Below are positions 41,281 to 48,269 of a stretch of DNA of 48,269 nt, one piece after another (the first letter of the stretch is position 1; every line of letters begins with the position of its first letter). This stretch comes from an uncultured bacterium (GTDB lineage: Bacteria; Verrucomicrobiota; Kiritimatiellia; RFP12; CAIWXQ01): NCBI GenBank assembly GCA_903916675.1, contig CAIWXQ010000008.1, forward strand, positions 1-48,269. Reading direction: 5' to 3'. The translations under genes and the position numbers were made by a program. Below the pieces are notes generated by a model. The model was not told the DNA's origin and ran no database searches. It was given only the letters and a program-made list of their open reading frames with translations.

Positions 41281-41765
41281 AGGAACTGAAGGGACATTGG
41301 GGCAAGTGGCGCAGCGAAGCGCTGCGCACCCGCTTCAGCCGCGGGGGCTGGGGCGGCCGCGCCCTCTTCGCCGCCGCGCCCTGGATCAACCTCGTGCTGC
41401 TGGCGGGGTTGCTACTGATCGTCGACAAACGCATCCTCGTGCGCCCCGGCGTGGTCTTTGACCTGCCGAACGCGCCGTTCCGCGAAGGGATGCGCTATGG
41501 CCTCACTGCTGTGATGATCCCGGTGGCGCGCACCAATGGCATGGAGACGATGGTCTTCTTCGACGACGAGCCCTTCGCCCTCGGCGCGCCAGCCCGCCAG
41601 GAACAACTCGCAGGACGCATCCGCAGCCGCGTTGCGCTTGAGCCGCGCCGCGAACTGCTCCTGCTCGCAGACCGCCGCATTCCCCACGGTGATGTCATGA
41701 CTGTGGTCAACCTCGCCCGTGAAGTCGGCGTCAGCCGCGTGAATGTCGCCACGAAGCCGGATTGA
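41277..41765 (+). CDS. ExbD/TolR-family protein
   Basis: This 162-residue protein starts with GTG 41277, overlapping the ExbB stop by 4 bp (GTGA). It has one membrane segment (AAPWINLVLLAGLLLIV, about 33-49) and a periplasmic domain. RRELLLLADRRIPHGDVMTVVNLAREVGVSRVNVA at the end matches the ExbD/TolR pattern with the typical D-x-x-V..G.. helix. The conserved membrane Asp of ExbD is not at the usual place (the segment reads APWINLVLLAG with Asn), so proton coupling is uncertain. Confidence 0.8.
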   Translation: MKELKGHWGKWRSEALRTRFSRGGWGGRALFAAAPWINLVLLAGLLLIVDKRILVRPGVVFDLPNAPFREGMRYGLTAVMIPVARTNGMETMVFFDDEPFALGAPARQEQLAGRIRSRVALEPRRELLLLADRRIPHGDVMTVVNLAREVGVSRVNVATKPD

Positions 41766-41794
41766 ATGGGGAAGGTGTGTAGGCTGTCAGAAAA

Positions 41795-41873
41795 AATGTC
41801 GAATAACGAACCAGGAATGACGAATGTCGAAGTTGCTGCCGCCTTCCTGATTCGATATTCCTAGTTCGACATT
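41795..41873. repeat. Imperfect palindromic repeat between exbD and the TonB-like gene
   Basis: AATGTCGAA (41795-41803) is matched by TTCGACATT (41865-41873), with further pairs inside (AGGAAT with ATTCCT, CGAAT with ATTCG). This has the form of dispersed, AT-richer palindromes known from PVC-type genomes. It lies in the 128-bp gap between two plus-strand genes. Confidence 0.6.
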
Positions 41874-41893
41874 CTGCCGTTGCAACCAAACAA

Positions 41894-42601
41894 ATGAACC
41901 GCCCCTCCATCATCGCCCCGCGGCCGCCAATTGGCACGCTGCCGGACTGGGTTCACCCGGCCCGGCGGCCAGTGCGGTTCTGGTCGCCTGTGGCCACGGT
42001 GTTCGGCGTGACGCTTCTGCTGATTCTGTGCTGGCCCGGTCACCGTCATGCTGAGACGCGTTTGAATAACCTGCCGGAGGCGACCGCCTCCTACGTGCTG
42101 TTGGAAGGCTCCTACTCCGCGCTCCCCGGTAATCCACTCGGCAACCCGTGGCCAGGCCCCGGAAGTTCCTCGCTCCCCGAGCGTGATGACACGATCCCCG
42201 CGCGCCACCTGCCGTCGCCGAAATACTCGGGGCTGATCAGCCTGCTGCCGTGGACGCCAGCACAGCCCGCGTTTCCGTCCAACGCCCCGCCAAACCTGGC
42301 ACACCGCCCTGTGACGGATGCGCTGACCGAGCTCGCGCCAGCCGGCGGCGGCATGAGCCTCTCGCTTGCGTCCGGCCTGCAGCGCGCCGGTTTCCACTTC
42401 GACCTGCCAGCCGACCTCCCCACCAACCACCCGGTCGACGCGCGGTTCTATGTCGAGCTCGACAACTCTGGCAGCGTCGTCCATCTCCTGGCCGAGCCGA
42501 GCGATAATCCCGTTGCCGCCCGCCTCCTTGAATCCGCCATCAGCAAGGGCCGCGGTGCCCGCGCCGGCGGCGGACAGGTTCAGGTATCGTGGGGAAAATA
42601 A
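41894..42601 (+). CDS. TonB-like protein
   Basis: This 235-residue protein has a cytoplasmic start, one membrane segment (about 30-47: WSPVATVFGVTLLLILCW), a Pro-rich linker (LPGNPLGNPWPGPG) and a C-terminal domain with FYVELDNSGSVVHLLAE, then PVAARLLESAI, which resembles TonB C-termini (a strand then a helix over Pro-Val). It follows ExbB/ExbD, separated by a dispersed repeat. Role: transmits energy from the ExbBD motor to an outer-membrane receptor. Assignment rests on layout more than on a strong motif. Confidence 0.55.
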   Translation: MNRPSIIAPRPPIGTLPDWVHPARRPVRFWSPVATVFGVTLLLILCWPGHRHAETRLNNLPEATASYVLLEGSYSALPGNPLGNPWPGPGSSSLPERDDTIPARHLPSPKYSGLISLLPWTPAQPAFPSNAPPNLAHRPVTDALTELAPAGGGMSLSLASGLQRAGFHFDLPADLPTNHPVDARFYVELDNSGSVVHLLAEPSDNPVAARLLESAISKGRGARAGGGQVQVSWGK

Positions 42602-42617
42602 GGCACAATGGCTCTTC

Positions 42618-44327
42618 CTACCCCCGAAAAAGCGCGCCGAGTTTCTTGCCGAGGAGGAGGCTGCTGCCGAGTATGGCCACGGCGAGGAAGGCCATGGCCC
42701 AGGCGCCGAGCGCGGCGGCAAGGTAGCGCCCCACGCCGATGAGCTGGAACAGCTCGAAGATCGTCTTGGTAATCGGATAGTACTCCATCTTCTGCGCGAG
42801 GATGAGGCTATCGGAGACCTCCAGCATGCTGAACGCGAAAACCAGCAGCACGCCGGCGATCAGGTTCGCGGCGATCAGCGGCGCGGTCACGCGGCGCAGC
42901 ACGGTCAGCGGTGGCGCGCCCAGGTTGTCCGCTGCCTCTTCCAGCGTCACGGACGTCTGGCGCAGCCCGGCCACAGCCGCGCGCACCAGGAACGGCAGGC
43001 GGCGCACAGCATAGGCGATTACAAGGAAGAGTGTGGGGTTGGTCTGCACGTCGAGCGCGGCTGCCAGCGCCGGCAGTGCTCGCACGGTTGGCAGTGCGGT
43101 CAGCGTATGGCTGAGCGCCAGGAACCCGAACGCCATGACCAGGCCGGGGACCGCCAACGGCATCATGGCCAGCGTGTCAAGCGCGCCGCGCACCGGCAGG
43201 CGCGAGCGCGCCACCACCCAGGCGATCGCCACGCCCAGCACCACGTTCAGCGCCACGGCCAGCGCGGAGAAAACCAGGCTGTTGCGGATACCGTTGAGCG
43301 TCATGGCATGACCCAGCGCGCCATCGTAGTTGGCACCGGTGAAGATTGCCGGCAGCGCGGTGCGGTACCAGGAGCCGGGCTGCGAGAAGCTGGTGAGCAC
43401 CACGCCGGCATGCGGCAGCAGCGCCAGCGCAGTTACCGCCGCAAACGGCAGCAGCGCCAGCGCGGCGCGCCAGCCGCGCAGCTCGCGGGCCGTGTGCGCT
43501 ACCGCGGCGCGCCCCTGCATAGCGTGAGCGCGGCGGCCGAAAAGCAGGCGGCCGCCGGAGTAGAGCAGCACGCTGGTGACCAGCACCACGCTCACCAGCG
43601 CGTAGGGGAACGGGCTGGCGCCAATCTCCTTGAGCTCATCGAAAATCTGCACCGCGGCGCAGCGCGTATAGTTGAGCATCAGGGGGGTGCCCAGCTCGGT
43701 GAAGCTCGCGATAAAGACCAGCGTGCCGCCGGCAAAAAGCCCCGGCATGGCCAGCGGCAACGTGATGCGCCAGAACGCGCGCCACGGCCCGCAGCCGAGG
43801 TTGGCGGCAGCCTCCTCCATGGCCGGGTCGATGTTGGCCAGCGCGGCTGCGACGTTCAAGTAAAGAATCGGATAGAGCGCCAGCGCCTGCAGCGCGATCA
43901 CGCCCCCCACGCGCCAGCGCCCGAGCCAGTCCACGGGACCGAGCCCGCACAGCGCGTTGAGCGCGCCGTACGGGCCGAGAATCTGCAGCAACCCGATCGC
44001 ACCAACGAATGGCGGCAAGATCATCGGCACCAGAATCAATGCGCCAAAGATTCCGCGCCCCGCGAAACGACAGCGGTGCGCCAGCCATGCCAGCGGTACG
44101 GCCAGCAGCGCAGCCAGCAGCGTCGAGCCGGCGGCAATGACGCAACTGTTGCGCAGCCCCTCGGCGTAGATTGGGTTGCGAAAGACATCCAGCAGGTAGC
44201 GGAATGTCCAGTGGCCGTTGACGTAAAAACCGCCAGCCACCACCTGGCAGACAGGACCCACGAATAGGAGGGCCAACAGGCCAGCCAGTACGGCAAACAG
44301 AAACCAGGCTGTGCGGTTGCTAAGCAT
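42618..44327 (-). CDS. Fused ABC-transporter permease (iron/thiamine/polyamine type)
   Basis: This 569-residue protein holds two copies of the BPD-type permease domain, each with six or so membrane segments. Their EAA-like loops are EEAAANLG with LPLAMPGLF and EEAADNLG with APLIAANLI. Fused double permeases of this type (FbpB/ThiP-like) import iron(III), thiamine or phosphonates. The solute-binding protein and ATPase genes are not in this window. The start is ATG 44327. It converges with the TonB-like gene with only 16 bp between stops. Confidence 0.85.
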   Translation of the reverse strand: MLSNRTAWFLFAVLAGLLALLFVGPVCQVVAGGFYVNGHWTFRYLLDVFRNPIYAEGLRNSCVIAAGSTLLAALLAVPLAWLAHRCRFAGRGIFGALILVPMILPPFVGAIGLLQILGPYGALNALCGLGPVDWLGRWRVGGVIALQALALYPILYLNVAAALANIDPAMEEAAANLGCGPWRAFWRITLPLAMPGLFAGGTLVFIASFTELGTPLMLNYTRCAAVQIFDELKEIGASPFPYALVSVVLVTSVLLYSGGRLLFGRRAHAMQGRAAVAHTARELRGWRAALALLPFAAVTALALLPHAGVVLTSFSQPGSWYRTALPAIFTGANYDGALGHAMTLNGIRNSLVFSALAVALNVVLGVAIAWVVARSRLPVRGALDTLAMMPLAVPGLVMAFGFLALSHTLTALPTVRALPALAAALDVQTNPTLFLVIAYAVRRLPFLVRAAVAGLRQTSVTLEEAADNLGAPPLTVLRRVTAPLIAANLIAGVLLVFAFSMLEVSDSLILAQKMEYYPITKTIFELFQLIGVGRYLAAALGAWAMAFLAVAILGSSLLLGKKLGALFRG

Positions 44328-44412
44328 CGTTCCGAGGTGGAACGAAAGTACACCGGGCCGAGGGGAAGCGCAAGATTACAGAGGCTTGCTCAAGTGGGTA
44401 AGAAGTTTTTGA

Positions 44413-44466
44413 GGTAGGGACGGTTCTCCGAACCGTCCGCGGACGCCTCGGAGAGGCGTCCCTACC
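44413..44466. repeat. 54-bp palindrome made of two 9-bp hairpins
   Basis: The outer arms GGTAGGGACG and CGTCCCTACC pair across the whole element, and each half forms its own perfect hairpin: GGACGGTTC-TCC-GAACCGTCC and GGACGCCTC-GGA-GAGGCGTCC. The two halves are near-identical inverted copies. It is typical of dispersed repeats in PVC-type genomes. Confidence 0.75.
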
Positions 44467-44492
44467 GATCCGATCGTATTACGCCTGCCTAG

Positions 44493-44579
44493 CTGAAAAA
44501 AGTCGCCCGGCATCACGAGGATGTCGGGCGCGAGCTGATCGGCCAGTGACAGGATGACTGTTGCCGTTAGGCGTTGATC
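44493..44579 (-). pseudogene. Fragment resembling a metallophosphoesterase
   Basis: On the minus strand, from a codon just after an in-frame TAG, the sequence reads DQRLTATVILSLADQLAPD and then ILVMPGDFFQ. Calcineurin-like phosphoesterases have a similar stretch ending (D/P)-(V/I)-x-V-x-TGD. Upstream and downstream parts are missing. This is a weak resemblance on 29 codons. Confidence 0.3.
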
Positions 44580-44808
44580 CTATTTCGTCACCAACCTCGA
44601 GTTCTGACTTTAATATAAGCACAGCCTGTGCCAGCAAGCGGAAGGAAAACCAAATCATGGATCACGCGGGTAAATTGCAGGTCCTGGCGCAATTTTCGGG
44701 TGACGTTCGACCCATCTGCCGGTTGATTCGGCTGTCTCTTTTCGGCGCGAGACAAGCTTCGGACAGGACGCGCGGGACACCGTGAAACAGCCGCACCAGG
44801 AAGGGCCG

Positions 44809-45219
44809 TCACGGATCGATATTTTCGAGCGCCAGCGTGTCAAAATTGATACGTCTATAATAGCAATTGCGTGGCGCGCCCTGGAGATTCCTGGTGTGGC
44901 AAATGCCGCCGCGGCGGGGGCGCACGATGTACAGCAAGGAGTTCTGCTCGCAGTTGACACGTGCCTCGATGAGGTCGAACATTTCGCCCGAGGTTTTCCC
45001 CTTCTCCCACAGCTCGTTTCGCGAGGTGCTCCAGAGGATCAGCGTTCTCTCGGCGAACGCCTTGCGCATGGCCAGCTCGTTGGTGTAGGCCACGAGGATC
45101 ACCTCATGTGTGTCCGCATGCTGAATGGCAACCGGGATGCTGTCCTTGCACTTCTCGGCGATCTTGGTGATCTTGGCAAAATCGAGCGTCAACCGGCTTC
45201 CCTCTTCGAGTTCCTTCAT
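44809..45219 (-). CDS. HisI (phosphoribosyl-AMP cyclohydrolase)-like protein
   Basis: This 136-residue protein follows the PRA-cyclohydrolase pattern: VILVAYTNELAMRKAF (40-55), SRNELWEKGKTSG (66-78), CHTR (107-110) and CYYR (119-122). The three zinc-binding Cys are kept at C90, C107 and C119. The Mg-binding Asp triad, D-x-D-x-D in HisI, is N89-C-E91-Q-N93 here. So the third step of histidine synthesis may not be its activity, or the metal is bound differently. No other his gene is nearby. It overlaps the stop of apgM (ATGA), so both are made from one mRNA, with apgM first. Confidence 0.7.
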   Translation of the reverse strand: MKELEEGSRLTLDFAKITKIAEKCKDSIPVAIQHADTHEVILVAYTNELAMRKAFAERTLILWSTSRNELWEKGKTSGEMFDLIEARVNCEQNSLLYIVRPRRGGICHTRNLQGAPRNCYYRRINFDTLALENIDP

Positions 45220-46406
45220 GCTGGCTTCCCTCCCAGGAGCAGATCCATGAATTCGCGCCCCTTCAGCGCGCCCAGCGCGCCGTGAAGGCAGGCTTCTTCG
45301 TCGTATGTCTGCACGCCATCCGGCTGCCAGCCGGCGTGGCGCACAGCCACCGGCACCGGCGTGCGGGTATGCTTTCCGGTCCGGATCGGCACCGGATGGT
45401 CTGGCAGCACGGCCAGGGTCACGGACGGATCCACGGCCGCCAGCACGCGGCCGACCAGCCGTCGGTCAAAGTCCTCGATGACCCGGACCTTCAGCCTGGC
45501 GTCCTGCGCATGCGAAACCTCGTCCGGCGCCTCGACATGTACGAAGACGAAATCGTGCGAGCGGATCGCCTCGATCGCGGCGTCGGCCTTCCCCTCGTAG
45601 TTGGTATCGATGTAGCCGGTGGCGCCCGGCACGCGGATCACGTCCATGCCCATGCAGCGGCCGAGACCGTTGATCACATCCACGGCGGAGATCACGGCCG
45701 CGGAGACGCCGTAGCACTCGGTGAGCTTGTGGATCGCACCGGCGCGGCCGCCGCTCCACGGCCAGATGGCATTGGCCTGGAAATCCTGGAGCACAACCCG
45801 AGCGCGGGCCATGAGGTCGCGCAGCACAACGGCGGTGCGCTCCCCGGCCGGCGACTTGGCGCGCGGCAGGTGCTCGGCCACGGGGTTGCCGTGGTTATCG
45901 TCCGGCTTGTCGCAAGCCACCTCCGGGCTGAACTCCGGTCCGGAGAGGATCAGCAGGTTGCGGTAGCTCACGCCGGTGTGAAAGCGGATTTTCTCCGCGC
46001 CCAGCGCGGCATTGAGCTGTGCCACGGCGCGCGCGGCGTCCGCGCGAGATATCTGTCCGCCGGAGTAGTCGCGTAGGATGCCGTCCGCATCCACGGTCAC
46101 CAGATTCATCCGGAAGGCGAGATCGTGCGCGCCAAGGACAATCCCCTGGCTGGCAGCCTCGAGCGGTCCGCGGCCGCACAGCTCGGTCCGCAGGTCGCAG
46201 CCGAGTACGGACATGTTGGCCACGTCGCTGGAAGTTGGAAACCCTTCGGGGAGGGTCAGCAGGGTGCCGGAGCGCCCCTCGCGAGCAATGCGGTCCATGG
46301 CCGGCTTCTGCGCGGCCTGCAGCGGCGTGCGGTTGCTCAGCTCCGGCACGGGCTCGTCGGCCATACCGTCACCGAGAAACACAATTACTTTGCGCTTGGC
46401 GCCCAT
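45216..46406 (-). CDS. apgM: 2,3-bisphosphoglycerate-independent phosphoglycerate mutase, archaeal type
   Basis: This 396-residue protein matches the aPGAM family: KVIVFLGDGMADEP (6-19, metal binding), FPTSSDVANMSVLGCD (56-71, catalytic Ser in the SSD motif), NPVAEHLPRAKSP in the middle and VHVEAPDEVSHAQD near residue 300, which is the alkaline-phosphatase-type metal site. It interconverts 3- and 2-phosphoglycerate in glycolysis. ATG 46406 agrees with the family start; no clear ribosome-binding site is seen. It is coupled to the HisI-like gene by a 4-bp overlap. Confidence 0.92.
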   Translation of the reverse strand: MGAKRKVIVFLGDGMADEPVPELSNRTPLQAAQKPAMDRIAREGRSGTLLTLPEGFPTSSDVANMSVLGCDLRTELCGRGPLEAASQGIVLGAHDLAFRMNLVTVDADGILRDYSGGQISRADAARAVAQLNAALGAEKIRFHTGVSYRNLLILSGPEFSPEVACDKPDDNHGNPVAEHLPRAKSPAGERTAVVLRDLMARARVVLQDFQANAIWPWSGGRAGAIHKLTECYGVSAAVISAVDVINGLGRCMGMDVIRVPGATGYIDTNYEGKADAAIEAIRSHDFVFVHVEAPDEVSHAQDARLKVRVIEDFDRRLVGRVLAAVDPSVTLAVLPDHPVPIRTGKHTRTPVPVAVRHAGWQPDGVQTYDEEACLHGALGALKGREFMDLLLGGKPA

Positions 46407-46452
46407 GGCAAGCGGGAGTGTTGCAAAGGCAGGGATGGCTGTCAACGGGGGC

Positions 46453-46565
46453 GGACACGAAGATGGAGAAGTTTCACGAAGAAGCTGGCCGCGGTCGCGT
46501 CGCGCAAATGTGCGGCACAACCGGACTCTTCGTGCCTTTCAGATGCTTTCCTTTTCTTCGTGTCC
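46453..46565. repeat. Inverted repeat at the end of the TauE gene
   Basis: GGACACGAAG (46453-46462) is repeated inverted as CTTCGTGTCC (46556-46565), with a second inner pair CACGAAG (46475 area) and CTTCGTG (46528 area). It lies between the 3' end of the TauE gene and the start of apgM, in the gap of 161 bp. It has the form of another dispersed repeat type. Confidence 0.5.
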
Positions 46566-46567
46566 TC

Positions 46568-47308
46568 TTACCAAATCAGCAGCTTTACCGCCGCAGCTGC
46601 GGCCAGGAGCTCGGCCACGAGGGCAAACGCCTTTTCCGGCAAACGCTTGGCAAACCGCACGCCCAACCACGCGCCGATCAGAATCAGCGGCAGCAGCATG
46701 GCGTTCAGCGTCAGCGACGGGAGTGTAATCAGTCCCAGCGCCACGCTGAACGGCACCTTGAAAAAGTTAAGCAGGAAGAAATACCACGCGCTTGTCCCGA
46801 GGAATCCGTTCTTCGGCAGCCCCATGGCCAGGAAGTAGATGACCATGATCGGCCCGGCCGCGTTGGAAACCATGGTCGTAAATCCGGCCAGGATGCCGAT
46901 TGCGGCGGCTAATACGTAGAACTGCGAAATCCGGTCGCGCAGTTGCGGCTGCTGCGACAGCCAGACGTTGCCGGCCACCAGTGTCAGCACGATGCCGCCG
47001 ATCAGTGGCCGGATCTGCGCGTCGCCCAGCCGCCCCAGCGCCACGGTGCCGAGCAGTACGCCGGCTACGGCCCATGGCGCCAGCCGCAGGATGTGGCGCC
47101 ACGAGGCGTGGAGGTGGTAGTACCCCACAGCGCAGATGTCGCCCGCAATCAGCATCGGCAGGATCGTCCCCGTGGACTGCCTCGCCGGCAGCACCAGCGC
47201 CACCAGCGTCACCGCCAGAATGCCGAGCCCCGGCAGGCCGGTCTTCGACACGCCGACGATCACCGCGGCGGCGGCAAGAATGAGCCATTGCAAGAGTTCG
47301 ATGTGCAT
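46568..47308 (-). CDS. TauE/SafE-family sulfite/sulfonate exporter-like permease
   Basis: This 246-residue membrane protein has about seven or eight segments with the family's halves: LQWLILAAAAVIVGVSKTGLPGLGILAV at the start and AGFTTMVSNAAGPIMVIYFLAMGLPKNGFLG in the middle. Members export sulfite, sulfoacetate or related organic anions; the substrate here is unknown. ATG 47308 matches the family start; the frame upstream is not similar. It is 161 bp from apgM, which it precedes on the same strand. Confidence 0.85.
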   Translation of the reverse strand: MHIELLQWLILAAAAVIVGVSKTGLPGLGILAVTLVALVLPARQSTGTILPMLIAGDICAVGYYHLHASWRHILRLAPWAVAGVLLGTVALGRLGDAQIRPLIGGIVLTLVAGNVWLSQQPQLRDRISQFYVLAAAIGILAGFTTMVSNAAGPIMVIYFLAMGLPKNGFLGTSAWYFFLLNFFKVPFSVALGLITLPSLTLNAMLLPLILIGAWLGVRFAKRLPEKAFALVAELLAAAAAVKLLIW

Positions 47309-47613
47309 GCTTCTAATTCCAGGACCGCTGAGTTTTCCTGCGGGCCTCAGGAAATAATATCGTTTCGGTGTACATTTTTTGGGAACCGGGACTGTCGGCG
47401 GTTTTGGTTGGGCATTCGCGGCCGCTGGCTGACCAGTCTTGAAACCACCGGCCGCGCACAAGCTACACCATGCGCCTCGGCAGGCGGGACGCCTGCACCA
47501 CGATTCCGCGGCCATCCTCCTGCGCCAAGGCTCCGGCGGACAAGCCGGCCGCGGCTACAGTATCCTCTGTGGTCTCTGCTCTTCTCAGAGCCCTCTGTGT
47601 CCCCACTCTCGCT
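47309..47613. other. Gene-free stretch between TauE and MFS genes
   Basis: These 305 bases hold a dispersed repeat (47480-47600) and the upstream region of the TauE gene. I see no gene here: the plus-strand frames read as repeat peptides (RQGSGGQAG, AKAPADKPA). Confidence 0.5.
47480..47600. repeat. Composite dispersed repeat
   Basis: A perfect hairpin GCAGGCG-GGA-CGCCTGC (47480-47496) is followed by the tract CAAGGCTCCGGCGGACAAGC and then CCTCTGTGGTCTCTGC with CCCTCTGTGT. I recognise these words from repeats in other PVC-type genomes, where they give nonsense peptides such as RQGSGGQAG. Confidence 0.6.
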
Positions 47614-48269
47614 TTATGCGTTCGCGGTCCGCTCCGCGGGCGGCCGGGTGGCGTAGGCCAGGACCGCGGCAGCCACCAGCATGCCCGCGCAAATCGTGTA
47701 GGCCATGCTGTACGATCCCAGCAGGTCGCACACACGGCCGCCGAGCAACGAACCCAGGACACCCGCCACGCCAAAACCGGTGAAGACGCAGCCGTAGTTC
47801 ACACCTAGATTGCGCAACCCGTAGAAATCAGCCGTGGCAGCGGGCATCAGCGTGAAGATGGCGCCGTAGCAGACCCCGGTGAAGGACGCACCCAGCGCCA
47901 CGGTCAGCGGCGTGCGATAGTGGAGGAAGAGCAGCATGTTCACGGCTTGCAGCACAAAGGCAATGACCATAGTGTTCGTGCGTCCGATGCGGTCCGAGAT
48001 CGCGCCGGAGCCAAACCGCCCCAGCGTGTTGAAGGCCGCCAGCAGCATCACGGGGATAAACCCCGCCTCCCACGACGCCTGTTCCTTGGCAATGATGGCC
48101 ACGTTCGAGATGATCATCAGTCCGGCCGCGGCGGCCAGCACGTAGATGAGCCAGAGGAGGTAGAACTGCGGCGTGCGCAGCATGCCCGGCCAGTCGACAT
48201 CGCGGCGCGACACCGCAGCGGCCCGGGGCACAGCAGTCACAGTCCTGGCCACCAGCTGATAATCCGCGG
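47614..48269 (-). CDS. MFS transporter, OFA-type, C-terminal part; cut by window edge
   Basis: The frame is open from the window edge to a TAA at 47614. The visible ~218 residues begin ADYQLVARTV and include WPGMLRTPQFYLLWLIYVLA, then AAAGLMIISNVA, followed by about six membrane segments (GFIPVMLLAAFNTLGRFGSG, SDRIGRTN near the A-motif loop). This matches the C-terminal half of OFA (oxalate/formate antiporter) family MFS proteins. The N-terminal half lies outside the window, so GTG 48252 is not the true start. Substrate unknown. Confidence 0.8.
   Translation of the reverse strand, partial: ADYQLVARTVTAVPRAAAVSRRDVDWPGMLRTPQFYLLWLIYVLAAAAGLMIISNVAIIAKEQASWEAGFIPVMLLAAFNTLGRFGSGAISDRIGRTNTMVIAFVLQAVNMLLFLHYRTPLTVALGASFTGVCYGAIFTLMPAATADFYGLRNLGVNYGCVFTGFGVAGVLGSLLGGRVCDLLGSYSMAYTICAGMLVAAAVLAYATRPPAERTANA

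Larger units (their letters stand above)
44328..44808. other. Gene-free stretch of about 480 bp
   Basis: It holds the perfect palindromic repeat at 44413-44466, a metallophosphoesterase-like fragment at 44493-44579 on the minus strand, and a 42-codon plus-strand frame (44657-44785) that I do not accept as a gene. The rest shows nothing I can identify. Confidence 0.5.

Noticed and set aside
42366..44267. Plus-strand open frame of 633 codons antisense to the ABC permease
   Set aside because: The minus strand encodes repeated EAA-type loops and membrane segments; the plus frame is Gln/Arg/His-rich without any motif.
44657..44785. Small plus-strand gene (42 codons, MDHAGKLQVL...)
   Set aside because: There is a purine-rich stretch before the ATG, but no domain, signal or promoter was found, and it overlaps degraded DNA.

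Overview
The window looks like a chromosome segment of a GC-rich, probably anaerobic bacterium of the PVC group, most likely Verrucomicrobiota/Kiritimatiellota or Lentisphaerota. The basis is the gene content: secreted SGNH/sialidase-like, DUF4091-like and DUF4832-like carbohydrate enzymes, a two-domain GH13+GH133 debranching enzyme, an ExbB/ExbD/TonB-like cluster, HydF (which implies an [FeFe]-hydrogenase), archaeal-type phosphoglycerate mutase, and short palindromic repeats between genes. The lineage is an inference.

Positions 1-11394 are accessory DNA, visibly more AT-rich in 414-3621. A two-gene, defence-like module comes first: a PD-(D/E)XK + DGQHR + HEPN-like fusion protein overlapping a Dam-type adenine methylase. 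Small genes of unclear role and a nitroreductase fragment follow. Next is a compact integrated element: a DUF3631-type ATPase behind a long structured leader, an XRE regulator flanked by two similar promoter/operator sites, a P-loop replication initiator with two sets of phased repeats at its 3' end (a lambda-like origin), a DnaC-type helicase loader, an excisionase and a tyrosine integrase. The integrase gene stops 2 bp from the encoded CCA end of tRNA-Pro(GGG), the evident attachment site. The tRNA promoter lies outside the element, and its terminator lies inside the integrase coding sequence on the opposite strand. I did not find the second att site in the window.

Positions 11557-26792 are a carbohydrate region. 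Two minus-strand SGNH hydrolases (one with a sialidase-like domain) are divergent from a plus-strand barrel glycosidase. A four-gene minus-strand operon then runs debranching enzyme, amidohydrolase, FGE-like protein, DUF4091-like protein. Positions 26933-31698 hold plus-strand envelope genes (DUF212, FecR-like, PpiD-like, a coiled-coil membrane protein and a tiny lipoprotein), closed by a strong terminator.

Positions 31781-35052 are aspA, a GNAT acetyltransferase and hydF on the minus strand. Plus-strand uvrA, a long TPR protein, ExbB, ExbD and a TonB-like protein follow. The right end has an orphan fused ABC permease, a HisI-like protein coupled to apgM, a TauE/SafE permease and the C-terminal part of an MFS transporter cut by the window edge. 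Several dispersed palindromic repeats lie between these genes. The least familiar things here are the nuclease/DGQHR/HEPN + Dam pair, the element's origin, and the leader at 4979-5237.
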